A stretch of DNA of 64,000 nucleotides from Candidatus Paracaedibacter symbiosus. Lineage in GTDB: Bacteria; Pseudomonadota; Alphaproteobacteria; Paracaedibacterales; Paracaedibacteraceae. The translations under genes and the position numbers were made by a program. The stretch spans positions 62,001-126,000 of the forward strand of contig NZ_JQAK01000001.1 in NCBI RefSeq assembly GCF_000757605.1, read 5' to 3'. Of this stretch, positions 9,207 to 18,037 are shown piece after piece; within the stretch, counting starts at the first letter, position 1, and every line of letters starts with the position of its first letter. The notes under the pieces are model-generated. The model was not told the origin of the DNA. It made no database searches and saw only the letters and a program-made list of their open reading frames with translations.

Positions 9207-10397
9207 CTAATCAACGAGCCAGTTTTTTGCCTCCTCTTCAAGACGATCGTCATGAATGGCTTGGCGTATAGCTTCAAGCAGGCGATTCATATATCGAACA
9301 TTGTGCACAGTAATAAGGGTATGTGCAAGCAGTTCTTGTGCTTTTAAGAGATGGTGGATATAACCTTTGGTGAAAGTTGTGCACGTCGAACAATCGCAAT
9401 CAGACTCAATGGGAGTAAAGTCCGCGCGATAGCGGCTATTGCGTAAGTTAATATGCTCGCGCCTAGAATCATCTGGCATGTTGTGTGGTTTCACAAGAGC
9501 GCCACCATGGCGCGCTAGGCGTGTTGGGTGGACACAGTCAAAGGTGTCAATTCCTTGAGCCACACCATTGAAGATATCACGAATTCCACCAATGCCAAGA
9601 AGGTGAATTGGACGCTCTGAGCTTAATAGCTCTGTTGTCATCGCTACAACGTCGTACATTTGCTCCTTACTCGCCCCAAGAGACCCACCCACAGCATGAC
9701 CGTAGAACTCATGAGAGTTAACAAAATCGCAGCTTTCTTTACGCAAATCCTCGTAGACACCACCTTGAATAATCCCGTAAAGTTTTTGTTTGCCGTTATC
9801 ATGCTTTTTGAACTCGTTCAAGCTTCGAAGCGCCCAACGATGACTCATGCGGGTAGAGCGTTCGGTATAGCGTTTATCAACATGGAATGGCGTACATTCA
9901 TCAAGTACAACAGCGAAGTCAGGCCCGAGTAAGCGTTGAATTTCCACCGACCGCTCAGGAGTGAGCAGATAGGTTTGGCCATTAATATAGGATTTGAATT
10001 TGGCGCCTTCTTCATTAATCTTGAGCAGTGTTTTTGGGCGTACGTTTTGCCGTTTTCCTTTTATTTCATCAGCTACCGATCCATGTCCCAGGCTAAAAAT
10101 CTGAAAACCACCTGAATCAGTCAGCATCGGTCCTTTCCACCCCATAAACTTATGTAATCCACCGGCTGCAGCGACCACTTCAGGCCCGGGTTGCAGCATC
10201 AAGTGATAGGTGTTTGACAAAATCATTTGGGTTCCGGCCCCCACCATGTCCTGCGGCGAAACAGCTTTCATTGCAGCTTTAGTCGCGCAAAAAATAAAGG
10301 CTGGCGTTTGAATGGTTCCATTTGGCGTTTTTAACACGCCCAAACGTGCCTTGTTTTTTTTCGAGGAGCGGACATAAGTAAAAGAAAAATCAGTCAT
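9207..10397 (-). CDS. tgt: tRNA-guanine transglycosylase (queuine tRNA-ribosyltransferase)
   Basis: This 396-residue enzyme exchanges guanine 34 of GUN-anticodon tRNAs for preQ1 (bacterial type), an early step of queuosine formation. Diagnostic segments are TPAFIFCATKAAMKA, LSNTYHL, the loop LTDSGGFQIFSLG, the catalytic region FAVVLDECTPF, the LLGIGGI segment, and the C-terminal zinc site CDCSTCTTF with a following HH. Length is normal. The start overlaps the end of the downstream-facing transporter gene by 8 bases, so the two are translationally coupled and both serve queuosine supply. Confidence 0.96.
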   Translation of the reverse strand: MTDFSFTYVRSSKKNKARLGVLKTPNGTIQTPAFIFCATKAAMKAVSPQDMVGAGTQMILSNTYHLMLQPGPEVVAAAGGLHKFMGWKGPMLTDSGGFQIFSLGHGSVADEIKGKRQNVRPKTLLKINEEGAKFKSYINGQTYLLTPERSVEIQRLLGPDFAVVLDECTPFHVDKRYTERSTRMSHRWALRSLNEFKKHDNGKQKLYGIIQGGVYEDLRKESCDFVNSHEFYGHAVGGSLGASKEQMYDVVAMTTELLSSERPIHLLGIGGIRDIFNGVAQGIDTFDCVHPTRLARHGGALVKPHNMPDDSRREHINLRNSRYRADFTPIESDCDCSTCTTFTKGYIHHLLKAQELLAHTLITVHNVRYMNRLLEAIRQAIHDDRLEEEAKNWLVD

Positions 10398-11187
10398 TTT
10401 TAGGCAAACACTTATAACTTAGATAGATAATTGGAGTTGAGAGCAGGCTTACAATAACTCTCGCTAAATATGTGCAAAGAATATAGGTAAATACCAAACT
10501 TTTCAAGCTTACAGGTACAGGCGCTAAAATTACCCAGGCGATCGTGCTGAAAATTATATTATCGAGGAGCGCGGCAATAATGGATGAAACATTTGTGCGC
10601 AGCCATAACATTTTTCCTGAAGTTGCCACCTGGAGTTTATAAAATATATGAATTTCAAACAGTTGGCTTAGAGCAAAAGCCGTTAAACTAGCAATCAACA
10701 AGCGAGGCGATGGCAGGAACAAGGTTTCGATAGCAGAGTGGTATACGATGTCGCTAGCGAGGGGGGGATGACCAATAGTGAGCAGCATAAAAATCGTCAT
10801 GAAAATTTGCATTACAAAACTCAACCAAACCCCTTTTTGTGCTGCTTCTTTGCCATAATGTTCTGTAATAATATCACTGACTAGAAACACAGTTGCAAAA
10901 ATAATTGTTCCTAAAGCCACTGGTTCAGGGGAAAAACTAAAATTAACCACTTTTAATACTTGAATATTGGCGGTGATGGTTGCCAAAACACTATAGGCAT
11001 AAAGACCAACAATTCCAAATAAACGCATGGAACTTAAAATGAAGATGACACAAAAGAAAAAAGTAATCCATGAAACACACTCATTAGAGGATTGCTGCAA
11101 CAATGAAATAAAGGGGATAATAAATTGTTGATCCATACGTTCTGACTCATGTGTTATTTTGTGGGAAGTATTGAAAAGTGAGGTCAC
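10390..11187 (-). CDS. yhhQ: Queuosine precursor transporter (VUT family)
   Basis: A 265-residue inner-membrane protein with about six hydrophobic helices. It has the VUT/YhhQ layout: a helix LFGIVGLYAYSVLATITANIQ, the conserved SDIITEHYGKEAAQKGVWLSF segment in which the charged motif follows a helix, and a C-terminal WLRTNVSSIIAALLDNIIFST stretch. Family members import preQ0/preQ1. The 8-base overlap with tgt supports that assignment. The N terminus is longer than usual; a start at MDQQF (18 codons in) is also possible. Confidence 0.85.
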   Translation of the reverse strand: MTSLFNTSHKITHESERMDQQFIIPFISLLQQSSNECVSWITFFFCVIFILSSMRLFGIVGLYAYSVLATITANIQVLKVVNFSFSPEPVALGTIIFATVFLVSDIITEHYGKEAAQKGVWLSFVMQIFMTIFMLLTIGHPPLASDIVYHSAIETLFLPSPRLLIASLTAFALSQLFEIHIFYKLQVATSGKMLWLRTNVSSIIAALLDNIIFSTIAWVILAPVPVSLKSLVFTYILCTYLARVIVSLLSTPIIYLSYKCLPKND

Positions 11188-11334
11188 TCTTATCCACGTA
11201 TGCTGCTCTCGAGCCTAAACTGGAAATCGATAGGGGAAGAGGGCAGCAGGCTTCTGGCAAGGGTCAATTACTAACTAATCAGAGAATGACATCACAACGG
11301 AGGAAGTACTCATACTTCCCTTCAACTCCCGTCC

Positions 11335-11370
11335 AATAAAAAACCGCGCCTTAGAATTTAAAAACGCGGT
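11335..11370 (-). terminator. Strong rho-independent terminator
   Basis: On the minus strand ACCGCG (11370-11365) pairs with CGCGGT (11348-11343) and is followed by TTTTTTAT. It lies 187 bases beyond the rpmB stop and 23 bases beyond the closing stem of the candidate structured RNA at 11393-11512, so it could end either transcript. Confidence 0.75.
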
Positions 11371-11392
11371 AAATATATCCTCAAAATATTTA

Positions 11393-11512
11393 GAGGTAGG
11401 AGCTGCTGGCTTCGTATTTTGGGATTCAATTTTATCCTGGTACCTACTAAGGTGCACAACTTATTAGCATGGCGCCCGAATCAATACCGCCAAAAACTTG
11501 CCAGCCTACCTC
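11393..11512 (-). ncRNA. Candidate structured RNA downstream of rpmB
   Basis: A region of about 120 bases with unusual pairing potential on the minus strand. The 5' end GAGGTAGG-CTGGC (11512-11500) pairs with the 3' end GCCAG...CCTACCTC (11410-11393), leaving a small bulge. Inside are three short hairpins: TTGGCG/CGCCA, ACCT/AGGT, and GGAT/ATCC. A strong terminator follows 23 bases later. No protein frame is convincing here. I cannot match it to a known RNA: it lacks the SRP, RNase P and tmRNA signatures. It could also be a structured 3' UTR of rpmB. Confidence 0.35.
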
Positions 11513-11556
11513 ATGTCATTTCAAGTATTGTAAATATAATAAGACAACCTGAAAAT

Positions 11557-11850
11557 TTATTTCGCAGCTTCAGCTTGATGCTTGATAATAAGTTTTTTCA
11601 ATCGAGCAACTTTAGTATCGAATTTATCTGCCTTTGCATTGATCAAAAAAGAATCAATACCACCATTATGTTCAATGGTACGAATGGCATTTGTAGAAAT
11701 CCGTAGACGAATTGCGCGACCTAGTGTTTCGCTCATAAAGCTAACTTCTTGGAGGTTTGGTAAGAAACGACGGCGGGTTTTGTTGTTTGCGTGACTTACG
11801 TTGTTACCCGATTGAACGCCTTTACCAGTTATTGCGCAGCGCTTTGCCAT
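11557..11850 (-). CDS. rpmB: 50S ribosomal protein L28
   Basis: A 97-residue L28 starting MAKRCAITGKG at 11850. That start is chosen because AGGAG lies eight bases upstream and because the family begins this way; the open frame runs nine codons further upstream. Typical segments are SGNNVSHANNKTRRRFLPNL and SETLGRAIRLRISTNAIRTIE. L28 binds 23S rRNA near the E site. Length (about 97) is the alphaproteobacterial form. A structured region and terminator follow. Confidence 0.96.
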   Translation of the reverse strand: MAKRCAITGKGVQSGNNVSHANNKTRRRFLPNLQEVSFMSETLGRAIRLRISTNAIRTIEHNGGIDSFLINAKADKFDTKVARLKKLIIKHQAEAAK

Positions 11851-11918
11851 AATAATGCTCCTAATGGAAAAATACAAACTTGCAAGATTAATAACCTACT
11901 TCACCCCTTGTCGTCAAG

Positions 11919-12611
11919 TCACTTTTTACTATTATTGAAAAGTTTATACTCCAAAGTCCCTCCCAATAAGTTTAAATTAACCGGCGGCTTATCAAGTTTT
12001 TCTTCATTGTCAAAAGTAGTATTATATTTAAAAGTTCGTGACGCAGCAGAATCATCCAAGATGAATTGATCAATTAAATAACTCCGTTTGAGTTTTTTAA
12101 TTGCTTGGTTTGTTTGGATAATTAACTTGACTGTATTTTTATGCTTTTCATTTGCCTTCAGTGTTCCCTTGAAAATTATTTGCCGTGTTTGACCTAATTC
12201 TTTAATTGTATACTGTAACCTTTTAGTATAGGAGTAAATTTTACGTATTTGAGAATCATATATTTCAAATAAATCTGCCACAGTAGCTGTATATATCTGA
12301 CCATTTTCAATGTACTGACGTTCAAATTCAATTTCTAACAAAGGAGTACTAAGAAGTTTGTTTTCGATGCGAAAATCAGCAATTTTACCCACATTTTTAA
12401 ACTCTAAAATAGGAGTCATTTGTTTATCAAAAAACACGATAACTCCATTTTCAAAGTGATCAATTCCCACCCACGTAAAGCCTCTATCAAAAATACCACT
12501 TTGAATTCCTGTAATTTTATTCACAGAGATCTCAATTTTTTCTTTGAAAGGTTGGGCAAAAGCAGGAAATACTAAAAGAATTAAGATGCTTGCGCACAGA
12601 TTAGATATCAT
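11919..12611 (-). CDS. Exported protein of unknown function
   Basis: A 230-residue protein with a clear signal peptide (MISNLCASILILLVFPAFAQ, cleavage expected after AFA). The mature part is beta-strand-like, with lysine-rich charged stretches and no familiar motif. Its start overlaps the meaB stop in an ATGA arrangement, so it is translated from the meaB transcript. That coupling is not enough to infer a related function. No cysteine in the mature part suggests it is not a lipoprotein. Confidence 0.65.
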   Translation of the reverse strand: MISNLCASILILLVFPAFAQPFKEKIEISVNKITGIQSGIFDRGFTWVGIDHFENGVIVFFDKQMTPILEFKNVGKIADFRIENKLLSTPLLEIEFERQYIENGQIYTATVADLFEIYDSQIRKIYSYTKRLQYTIKELGQTRQIIFKGTLKANEKHKNTVKLIIQTNQAIKKLKRSYLIDQFILDDSAASRTFKYNTTFDNEEKLDKPPVNLNLLGGTLEYKLFNNSKK

Positions 12612-13594
12612 AAATTTTTATCCATTTCTAAACATGATTTTAGGTAGTCTGTCATGGTGGTAAGCGATTGCTTTAAAGAGGATTCCTTTGTTTCCATAGC
12701 CAATTTTTGAGCAGCAAATAATCGCTTTATAGGAGGAGATTGAAGGAGGATCTCAAGCATTTCTTGCGGAGCGATTCTATCTAATAAATGAACTTGCTTC
12801 TGCTGGCGCTCTTCAGGACTGAGAAGATATGAACACATCATTTCTATAATTTCACCGATCCCCGTGCCATCCTTCGCAGAGCACAGCTTAACGGGGGTTT
12901 TATGTCCTGTTAAGACAGACAATGCTGATCCATAGTGCATGGCTGTCAATTCTGCCGTTTTTTTCAAAGCGCCATCATGCTTGTTAACTGCAATAAGATC
13001 CACAACTTCTATAATTCCTTTTTTTAGGCCTTGAAGTTCATCCCCAGCTGCGGGCGGAAGAATTAGAATAAGTTGATCGACTAAATCTTTAATATCCACT
13101 TCATTTTGGCCAATCCCAATGGTTTCTACTAAGATGAAATCATAACCTGCAGCCTCAATCACGTCCATTATATCGAGTGTCGCCGCGGTAATACCGCCAA
13201 GATATCCTTTGCCTGACGCACTAGGCCTGATAAAAACTTCCTCACAATTGCTCAATCGCTGCATCCGAGTTTTATCAGCCAAAACTGAGCCACCACTAAT
13301 AGGGGAGGAAGGATCGATTGTCAATATAGCTAAGGTAAAGCCTTTTTTTACAAGCGACAAACCAACACTCTCGATGAGCGTTGACTTACCTACACCCGGT
13401 GGTCCAGTAAAGGCAATTTTACGGCTAATATAAGAATTATCTATTTTTAAGACTGATAGTACTTCCAGGCCTATTGCCTTTTTATAACTAAGGCGAGATT
13501 CAAGAAGGGTAATCGTCTTAGCTAGTGCTCGGGCGTCCCTGACTTTAATACCAGAAGCCAGTTCTAGTGCCAAAGGGGGAGGGACATAAGTCAT
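12608..13594 (-). CDS. meaB: Methylmalonyl-CoA mutase-associated GTPase MeaB
   Basis: A 328-residue G3E-type GTPase that loads and protects adenosylcobalamin-dependent methylmalonyl-CoA mutase. From the start MTYVPPPLALEL at 13594, the Walker A GPPGVGKST lies at residues 64-72, the switch region DPSSP near 94-98, LVETIGIGQNEVDI after it, and the guanine motif NKHD. The ATG at 13594 has AAGGTAA upstream and matches the family N terminus. An open frame upstream to 13726 overlaps the end of the acyltransferase gene and is unlikely to be translated. No mutase gene is in the window. Confidence 0.92.
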   Translation of the reverse strand: MTYVPPPLALELASGIKVRDARALAKTITLLESRLSYKKAIGLEVLSVLKIDNSYISRKIAFTGPPGVGKSTLIESVGLSLVKKGFTLAILTIDPSSPISGGSVLADKTRMQRLSNCEEVFIRPSASGKGYLGGITAATLDIMDVIEAAGYDFILVETIGIGQNEVDIKDLVDQLILILPPAAGDELQGLKKGIIEVVDLIAVNKHDGALKKTAELTAMHYGSALSVLTGHKTPVKLCSAKDGTGIGEIIEMMCSYLLSPEERQQKQVHLLDRIAPQEMLEILLQSPPIKRLFAAQKLAMETKESSLKQSLTTMTDYLKSCLEMDKNL

Positions 13595-13640
13595 AAAAGT
13601 TACCTTAGTATGCGGGTGATATACCTTATTAGTATAGCGG

Positions 13641-14531
13641 TTAATCTTGTTTCTGGTAAAATGGTTTTTCCCAACGTCTGTGAAACCAAAACCATTGTTC
13701 AGGTTTGTCGAGAATCCATTTTTCAAGTGTCTGGTTAATTTTCAGCAAAGTATCATAGGTAACTGTTGGAGAACTTTTGTCATATTCAATGGGAGGTTCC
13801 AAAAAAATATCAAAATCAATACTATTTTTTCTGATAATGCGGGCAGGAATAATTTCAGCATTTGAAAGTAACGCAAGTTTGATGACACCACTTGGCGTCA
13901 TTGCATCTTTACCAAAGAAGGGAACAGCCACTCCCTCATTCATTTTTTGATCAACAAGTAACACCAGATTTTTGCCTTGACGCAAAATTCTCAAAGAATC
14001 TTTGCCGGCGGTAGATCCTTTTTTTATTTGGTGCTCAGTAATGTGACTCCGGAGTTTCAGAATCATCTCATTTACATAGGGATTATTCATCTGCCGATAG
14101 ATCGGGTTTAGGGAAATACCCGCTTGACCCATGGCCCAAAGAGCAATTTCCCAATTTCCGTAATGGGCAGTGATAACAATTTTGGGACGATCATTTTGTT
14201 GGCTGTGCTCAATAATTTCTGGAGTTTTAATCGTTACCTTTAGATCAGATTCTTCATTCAATCTATCGAGAAAAAAATATTCCACAAAATTGCGGCCAAA
14301 ATTCTCATCACATTTTTGAAGTATATCGTGTTCAGTTTTTTTATCGAGATTGGGAATAGCTTGGGCTAAGTTTTTTTGTTTGACACCATTTCTTACAAAC
14401 TTAAGTAGAATACGTCCCACCCCACCCCCAATAGCAGAGGCTGTTTTTAAAGAAAAAAGACGGCAGAAAAGGCAAAAAATATAGATAAGAGAATATTCAA
14501 AAAGATAAAATATTTTTTTTTGAATTAACAT
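13641..14531 (-). CDS. Lipid A acyltransferase (LpxL/HtrB family)
   Basis: A 296-residue inner-membrane acyltransferase with an N-terminal hydrophobic anchor (FYLFEYSLIYIFCLFCRLFS). The catalytic H-x4-D/E box is HYGNWE at residues 123-128. Further conserved stretches are GKNLVLLVDQKMNEGVAVPFFG and WFWFHRRW near the end. The family transfers a secondary acyl chain from acyl-ACP to Kdo2-lipid IVA. Whether it is the laurate or the myristate enzyme cannot be decided. It is followed 46 bases later by meaB on the same strand. Presence fits kdsA and lptD elsewhere in the window. Confidence 0.87.
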   Translation of the reverse strand: MLIQKKIFYLFEYSLIYIFCLFCRLFSLKTASAIGGGVGRILLKFVRNGVKQKNLAQAIPNLDKKTEHDILQKCDENFGRNFVEYFFLDRLNEESDLKVTIKTPEIIEHSQQNDRPKIVITAHYGNWEIALWAMGQAGISLNPIYRQMNNPYVNEMILKLRSHITEHQIKKGSTAGKDSLRILRQGKNLVLLVDQKMNEGVAVPFFGKDAMTPSGVIKLALLSNAEIIPARIIRKNSIDFDIFLEPPIEYDKSSPTVTYDTLLKINQTLEKWILDKPEQWFWFHRRWEKPFYQKQD

Positions 14532-14561
14532 TCTAGGTAATGTCCGATTTTATTTCATCAG

Positions 14562-14586
14562 AAAAAACCTCATTATGAGGCTTTTT
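14562..14586 (-). terminator. Bidirectional-looking terminator after rplI
   Basis: CCTCAT and ATGAGG form a stem with a one-base loop (extendable by A-T pairs). On the minus strand it is followed by TTTTTTC, and on the plus strand by CTTTTTCT. It separates the rpsF-rplI operon from the acyltransferase-meaB genes. Confidence 0.75.
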
Positions 14587-14626
14587 CTATGAATAGGAAA
14601 AAAATGAGGCTATGGCTCGGGGAAGC

Positions 14627-15142
14627 TTAAGCTTCTTCTGATTGTTGAGGCTTTTGTTTCTTTGTTTTTTCTTCAGCAATTTTCAAAGCTGCTTCCTCAG
14701 CTGATTTAGCTATAACCACGTTAACTTCGACAATAACTTCAGGATGCAAGATAACATTGGCAATGTGTGCGCCAATTGTTTTAATAGGTGTTAACAATTT
14801 GATCTGTGCTTTAGTCACGGTAAAGCCAATGTTAAGAAGACCAGATGCAATATCGCTACTGCGAACTGACCCATAAAGGTGCCCCATTTCACTTGCTTGG
14901 CGAACAATACTAATATAGGCGCCCCTCATTTTGTCAGCAACATATTGAGCTTCGTCGCGACGTTTTAAGTTGTTAGCTTCTAACTGTGCTCTTTGAGTTT
15001 CAAAATGAGAGAGGTTCTCTTTTGTGGCGCGGATCGCTTTTTTCTTTGGCAACAAAAAGTTACGTGCGTAACCAGGTTTTACCATTACGATTTGGCCCAT
15101 TTGACCGAGCTTTTCAATTCTTTCTAATAAAATGACTTGCAT
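14627..15142 (-). CDS. rplI: 50S ribosomal protein L9
   Basis: A 171-residue L9. The N-terminal rRNA-binding domain starts MQVILLERIEKLGQMGQIV and contains VKPGYARNFLLPKKKA. A long connecting helix and the C-terminal domain follow, with a charged tail (EEKTKKQKPQQSEEA) that is longer than in E. coli. AGGAG precedes the ATG. It is the last gene of the rpsF-rpsR-DUF2232-rplI operon. Confidence 0.96.
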   Translation of the reverse strand: MQVILLERIEKLGQMGQIVMVKPGYARNFLLPKKKAIRATKENLSHFETQRAQLEANNLKRRDEAQYVADKMRGAYISIVRQASEMGHLYGSVRSSDIASGLLNIGFTVTKAQIKLLTPIKTIGAHIANVILHPEVIVEVNVVIAKSAEEAALKIAEEKTKKQKPQQSEEA

Positions 15143-15164
15143 ACTTTTTTAACTCCTAAAATCA

Positions 15165-16100
15165 CTAGCTGCTTTTATTTGTATCTTTTTGTATTCTAAA
15201 AATTGGACCAAGCAACCCTAATAAAATAACTAACATTGCCGGCCAGATAAGAAGTATTGAAAGTATGATAGTAAATATCATCCACAATAGCCAATTTTCT
15301 AACCTGTTTAACCAACCATGTACAATGCTTAATCCATATAGATATAAAGGTAAGCAAGATAAAAGCAAAACATTTTTGCCAATAAAAGCAAACATTTCGT
15401 GTCGTGTCAATAGTAGCAATACACCGAATAAGAAAATAATGTCCCAAAACTTTGGCATTCGCAAGTCGTTAGCCAAGAAATAGGGCCGAATTTCAGGTGA
15501 GATGGATCCTAATAATCTCAATGTCACAATTATATTGATAATTAATGAGATTATCGTTGAGAGACACAAAAACGCAGGGAAAAGCTGTATAAATGATTCT
15601 GAAAGGTGAGATATACTATGGTTGGGTATATTTGCATTGCTAAGAGTTTTTATAAAGCTTGCCGCAGTTTGTTTTACGGTATCTGCATCAAAAATAAAGA
15701 CCAAAGCAAAAACCATGAGACCTAAATAGACTAAACACACGCGTGAAACCGCAGCTCCTAAACCAAAGGAATTAGAATTGTTTTTTTGTTGAATGAGATG
15801 GGTTAAGTATAATGCTGGAAATAGGCTAGTGCAAAGGGTCAGGGAGGCAGGGATTGGTCCCGCTATGAGCGTATCAAGGCCAATGACAATAAGGCTGGAG
15901 ACGAGACCATATTTGCTACCATGTATTAGGCTAACCAATAAAATGGGGGTTAACCAAAAATAGCTTAAGGCAAAGAAAATAATAAAGAAAAAAGGATAAT
16001 GAAAAATAAAGGCGCTAGAAAATGAAAATGCGGCACTTATTAGACCGCATAATATAGATAATTGCAAAGGGCTGATTTCTAATATTTTATTTTTCATCAT
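15165..16100 (-). CDS. DUF2232 multi-spanning membrane protein
   Basis: A 311-residue protein with about eight hydrophobic helices and few charged residues. It lies between rpsR and rplI, where alphaproteobacteria carry a DUF2232 (YybS-like) membrane protein. Hydrophobic segments include FFFIIFFALSYFWLTPILLV and the paired helices near the C terminus ending in a short charged tail. The function of the family is not established; some members resemble substrate-binding S components. It stops 22 bases before rplI. The repeat element at 16137-16271 separates it from rpsR. Confidence 0.78.
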   Translation of the reverse strand: MMKNKILEISPLQLSILCGLISAAFSFSSAFIFHYPFFFIIFFALSYFWLTPILLVSLIHGSKYGLVSSLIVIGLDTLIAGPIPASLTLCTSLFPALYLTHLIQQKNNSNSFGLGAAVSRVCLVYLGLMVFALVFIFDADTVKQTAASFIKTLSNANIPNHSISHLSESFIQLFPAFLCLSTIISLIINIIVTLRLLGSISPEIRPYFLANDLRMPKFWDIIFLFGVLLLLTRHEMFAFIGKNVLLLSCLPLYLYGLSIVHGWLNRLENWLLWMIFTIILSILLIWPAMLVILLGLLGPIFRIQKDTNKSS

Positions 16101-16136
16101 ACTCTTCTATACCAAAGTAATCCGAGGAGGCGCAAT

Positions 16137-16271
16137 TATACCAAAAAGATCTGAGACAATTTGGGTTTTGGCTGGACCCACAAGGCGCATACTCTTTAAT
16201 GAGTGCCAAGGCAAAAATAAACCCAAAGATGCACAGGCACAGCCCAGCCCCTTTAGGTTATTTTTGGTATA
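16137..16271 (+). repeat. TIR repeat element, copy between rpsR and the DUF2232 gene
   Basis: A 135-bp element. The left end is TATACCAAAAAGATCTG and the right end, inverted, is TATACCAAAAATAACC. The interior (CTCTTTAATGAGTGCCAAGG, then AAACCCAAAGATGC) matches the minus strand of the element at 32671-32835. It lies in an essential ribosomal operon and must be read through. Confidence 0.65.
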
Positions 16272-16276
16272 CAACA

Positions 16277-16549
16277 TTAGTCGCTAACGTAAGGCATCAA
16301 CGCTAAGAAGCGAGAACGCTTAATTGCAACAGAGAGTTCACGTTGTTTTTTAACGGAAACAGCACTGATGCGGCTTGGGATAATTTTGCCACGTTCAGAA
16401 ATAAATTTTGAAAGGGTGCGAATGTCTTTATAGTCAATCTTCATCGCATTTTGACCAGAAAATGGACATGTCTTGCGACGACGGAAGAATTGACGGCGTA
16501 CTTGGGGGCGACCAGTTTGGCCTTCATTATTATCGCGATTATAAGCCAT
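16277..16549 (-). CDS. rpsR: 30S ribosomal protein S18
   Basis: A 90-residue S18 with the conserved core [40 protein letters not shown] and [20 protein letters not shown]. It binds S6 in the small-subunit platform. Its ATG overlaps the rpsF stop (TAATG), so the two are translationally coupled, as is usual for this pair. Confidence 0.97.
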   Translation of the reverse strand: MAYNRDNNEGQTGRPQVRRQFFRRRKTCPFSGQNAMKIDYKDIRTLSKFISERGKIIPSRISAVSVKKQRELSVAIKRSRFLALMPYVSD

Positions 16550-16950
16550 TATACAGACTCCGTCTCTGTTGTGATTCCTACATCATCTTGATCTTCATCA
16601 AAGGAGCGGGGACGATCAATTTGGAAGTTCTTTTGTTGCATTAAAGGGGATGGATTTGGGTCCAAAGCTTCAACGCGAACTGTCAAATGACGCAATATGT
16701 TTTCATTCAACTTGATCAATCGTTCCATTTCAGCAATGCCTGCTGGAGAAGATTGAACGTTCATCAAAACGTAATGACCTTTTTTGTTCTTTTTAATTCG
16801 ATAGGCAAGAGTGCGAAGACCACAAAACTCTGTTTTGCTAACTTCACCACCGTGATCGCGAATAATTTTTGTATAATCTTGCGCCAATGATTCAACCTGT
16901 GCAGGTGTGGAATCTTGACGAACAATGAAAACTGTTTCGTAAAAACTCAT
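16549..16950 (-). CDS. rpsF: 30S ribosomal protein S6
   Basis: A 133-residue S6 starting [13 protein letters not shown], with [20 protein letters not shown] in the middle and an acidic C-terminal tail ([17 protein letters not shown]). It is the first gene of the rpsF-rpsR-DUF2232-rplI operon. AGGAG is present upstream in the GGAGTTGTT context. Confidence 0.96.
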   Translation of the reverse strand: MSFYETVFIVRQDSTPAQVESLAQDYTKIIRDHGGEVSKTEFCGLRTLAYRIKKNKKGHYVLMNVQSSPAGIAEMERLIKLNENILRHLTVRVEALDPNPSPLMQQKNFQIDRPRSFDEDQDDVGITTETESV

Positions 16951-17287
16951 AACAACTCCTTATGGATGTTAACTTGGGTTCAAGCCACAGCCAAAAACTT
17001 GGCAAGGAGCCTAATTGTATCCTAATTTATAGATGCAAAATAGCTCACATTATAAATAGCTGAAAATGTTGGAGGTATTCAAGTAATTTTTTTAAGATCC
17101 GATGAATATACTGAAAATACCTAAAAAGGCCTATTTTTGAGTTTGCGTCTGTGGCTATCACGGCCCTATTTTGAGTTCTAATGAGGTTAAAATGCTTTAC
17201 GGCTCAATTTTATGTTTGTGAGAGAACTCACTGTAAGAGGTGTTTATGGTAAAGTGGGGACTAGATTGCTCTATCCCCCCAAAAAAA
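16951..17287. repeat. Intergenic stretch with a diverged TIR repeat copy
   Basis: No gene. Bases about 17104-17200 resemble the repeat family: the left end ATATACTGAAAATACC-TAAAAAGG and the interior TTTTTGAGTTTGCGTCTGTGG align with the 32.7-kb copy. The right end is not clear. The rest should contain the rpsF promoter, which I cannot place with confidence. Confidence 0.45.
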
Positions 17288-18019
17288 CTAATCAATCATT
17301 GTGAGGACGCGCTTAGGACGAATCCCACTGATCCAGGCATTTGGCTCAAACCATTTAGCCTCCGTTGAGAAGAAGATAACCTTAGCTGGCCCAATCAAGT
17401 ACTCTTCCGGGATATAACCCACTTTGTCTAAAACCCGGCTATCTTGAGAGTTGTCGCGGTTATCGCCCATCATAAAATAATGCCCAGCGGGAACAATATA
17501 CTCTTCTGTATTATCTAACGCTCCTTGACCAAAGGGGATTGCCTTTAGAATTTTGTGCTGCTTGCCATTGGGGAGCGTTTCAATATATTGGGGTACCACA
17601 ATCAATTGTTGAGTTCGGTAATCAATCATTGGATAATCATCTGTTTTTTCAAGCTTTACTGGCTCTCCATTAATATGCAAAACCCCTGCTTTGACCTGAA
17701 TACGGTCACCAGGCAGCCCGACCAGGCGTTTAATATAATCCATGGATGTATCTTTGGGATTGGTGAAAACAACGACTTCACCTACTTCAGGCTTGCGATT
17801 TTCAGCAATGCGATTAGAAAGAGGCGCAATCGCAAAGGGGAAAGAGTATTTACTAAACCCATAACTGTATTTGGTGACAAAAATATAATCGCCAACCATC
17901 AACGTTGGATACATGGATCCTGAAGGAATGTTGAAGGGTTGGAATAAAAATGTGCGAATGAGCAGAGCGAAAATAAGAGCCCACAATAAGCCTTTTATTT
18001 CCTTAATCGTCCTGTCCAT
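17288..18019 (-). CDS. lepB: Signal peptidase I
   Basis: A 243-residue membrane protease that cleaves signal peptides on the periplasmic side. The N-terminal anchor is LLWALIFALLIRTFLF, then the catalytic serine box IPSGSMYPTL with Ser35. The lysine box DYIKRLVGLPGDRI follows, and the C-terminal signature MGDNRDNSQDSR. One anchor helix precedes the serine, as in many alphaproteobacteria. It lies downstream of acpS and spoT with an 18-base gap to acpS, indicating one operon. Confidence 0.96.
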   Translation of the reverse strand: MDRTIKEIKGLLWALIFALLIRTFLFQPFNIPSGSMYPTLMVGDYIFVTKYSYGFSKYSFPFAIAPLSNRIAENRKPEVGEVVVFTNPKDTSMDYIKRLVGLPGDRIQVKAGVLHINGEPVKLEKTDDYPMIDYRTQQLIVVPQYIETLPNGKQHKILKAIPFGQGALDNTEEYIVPAGHYFMMGDNRDNSQDSRVLDKVGYIPEEYLIGPAKVIFFSTEAKWFEPNAWISGIRPKRVLTMID

Positions 18020-18037
18020 ATGAAAAATCCTTTCTTC

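Noticed and set aside
11275-11457. 60-codon open frame on the minus strand
   Set aside because: It crosses the terminator at 11335-11370 and the closing stem of the RNA candidate; no protein features.
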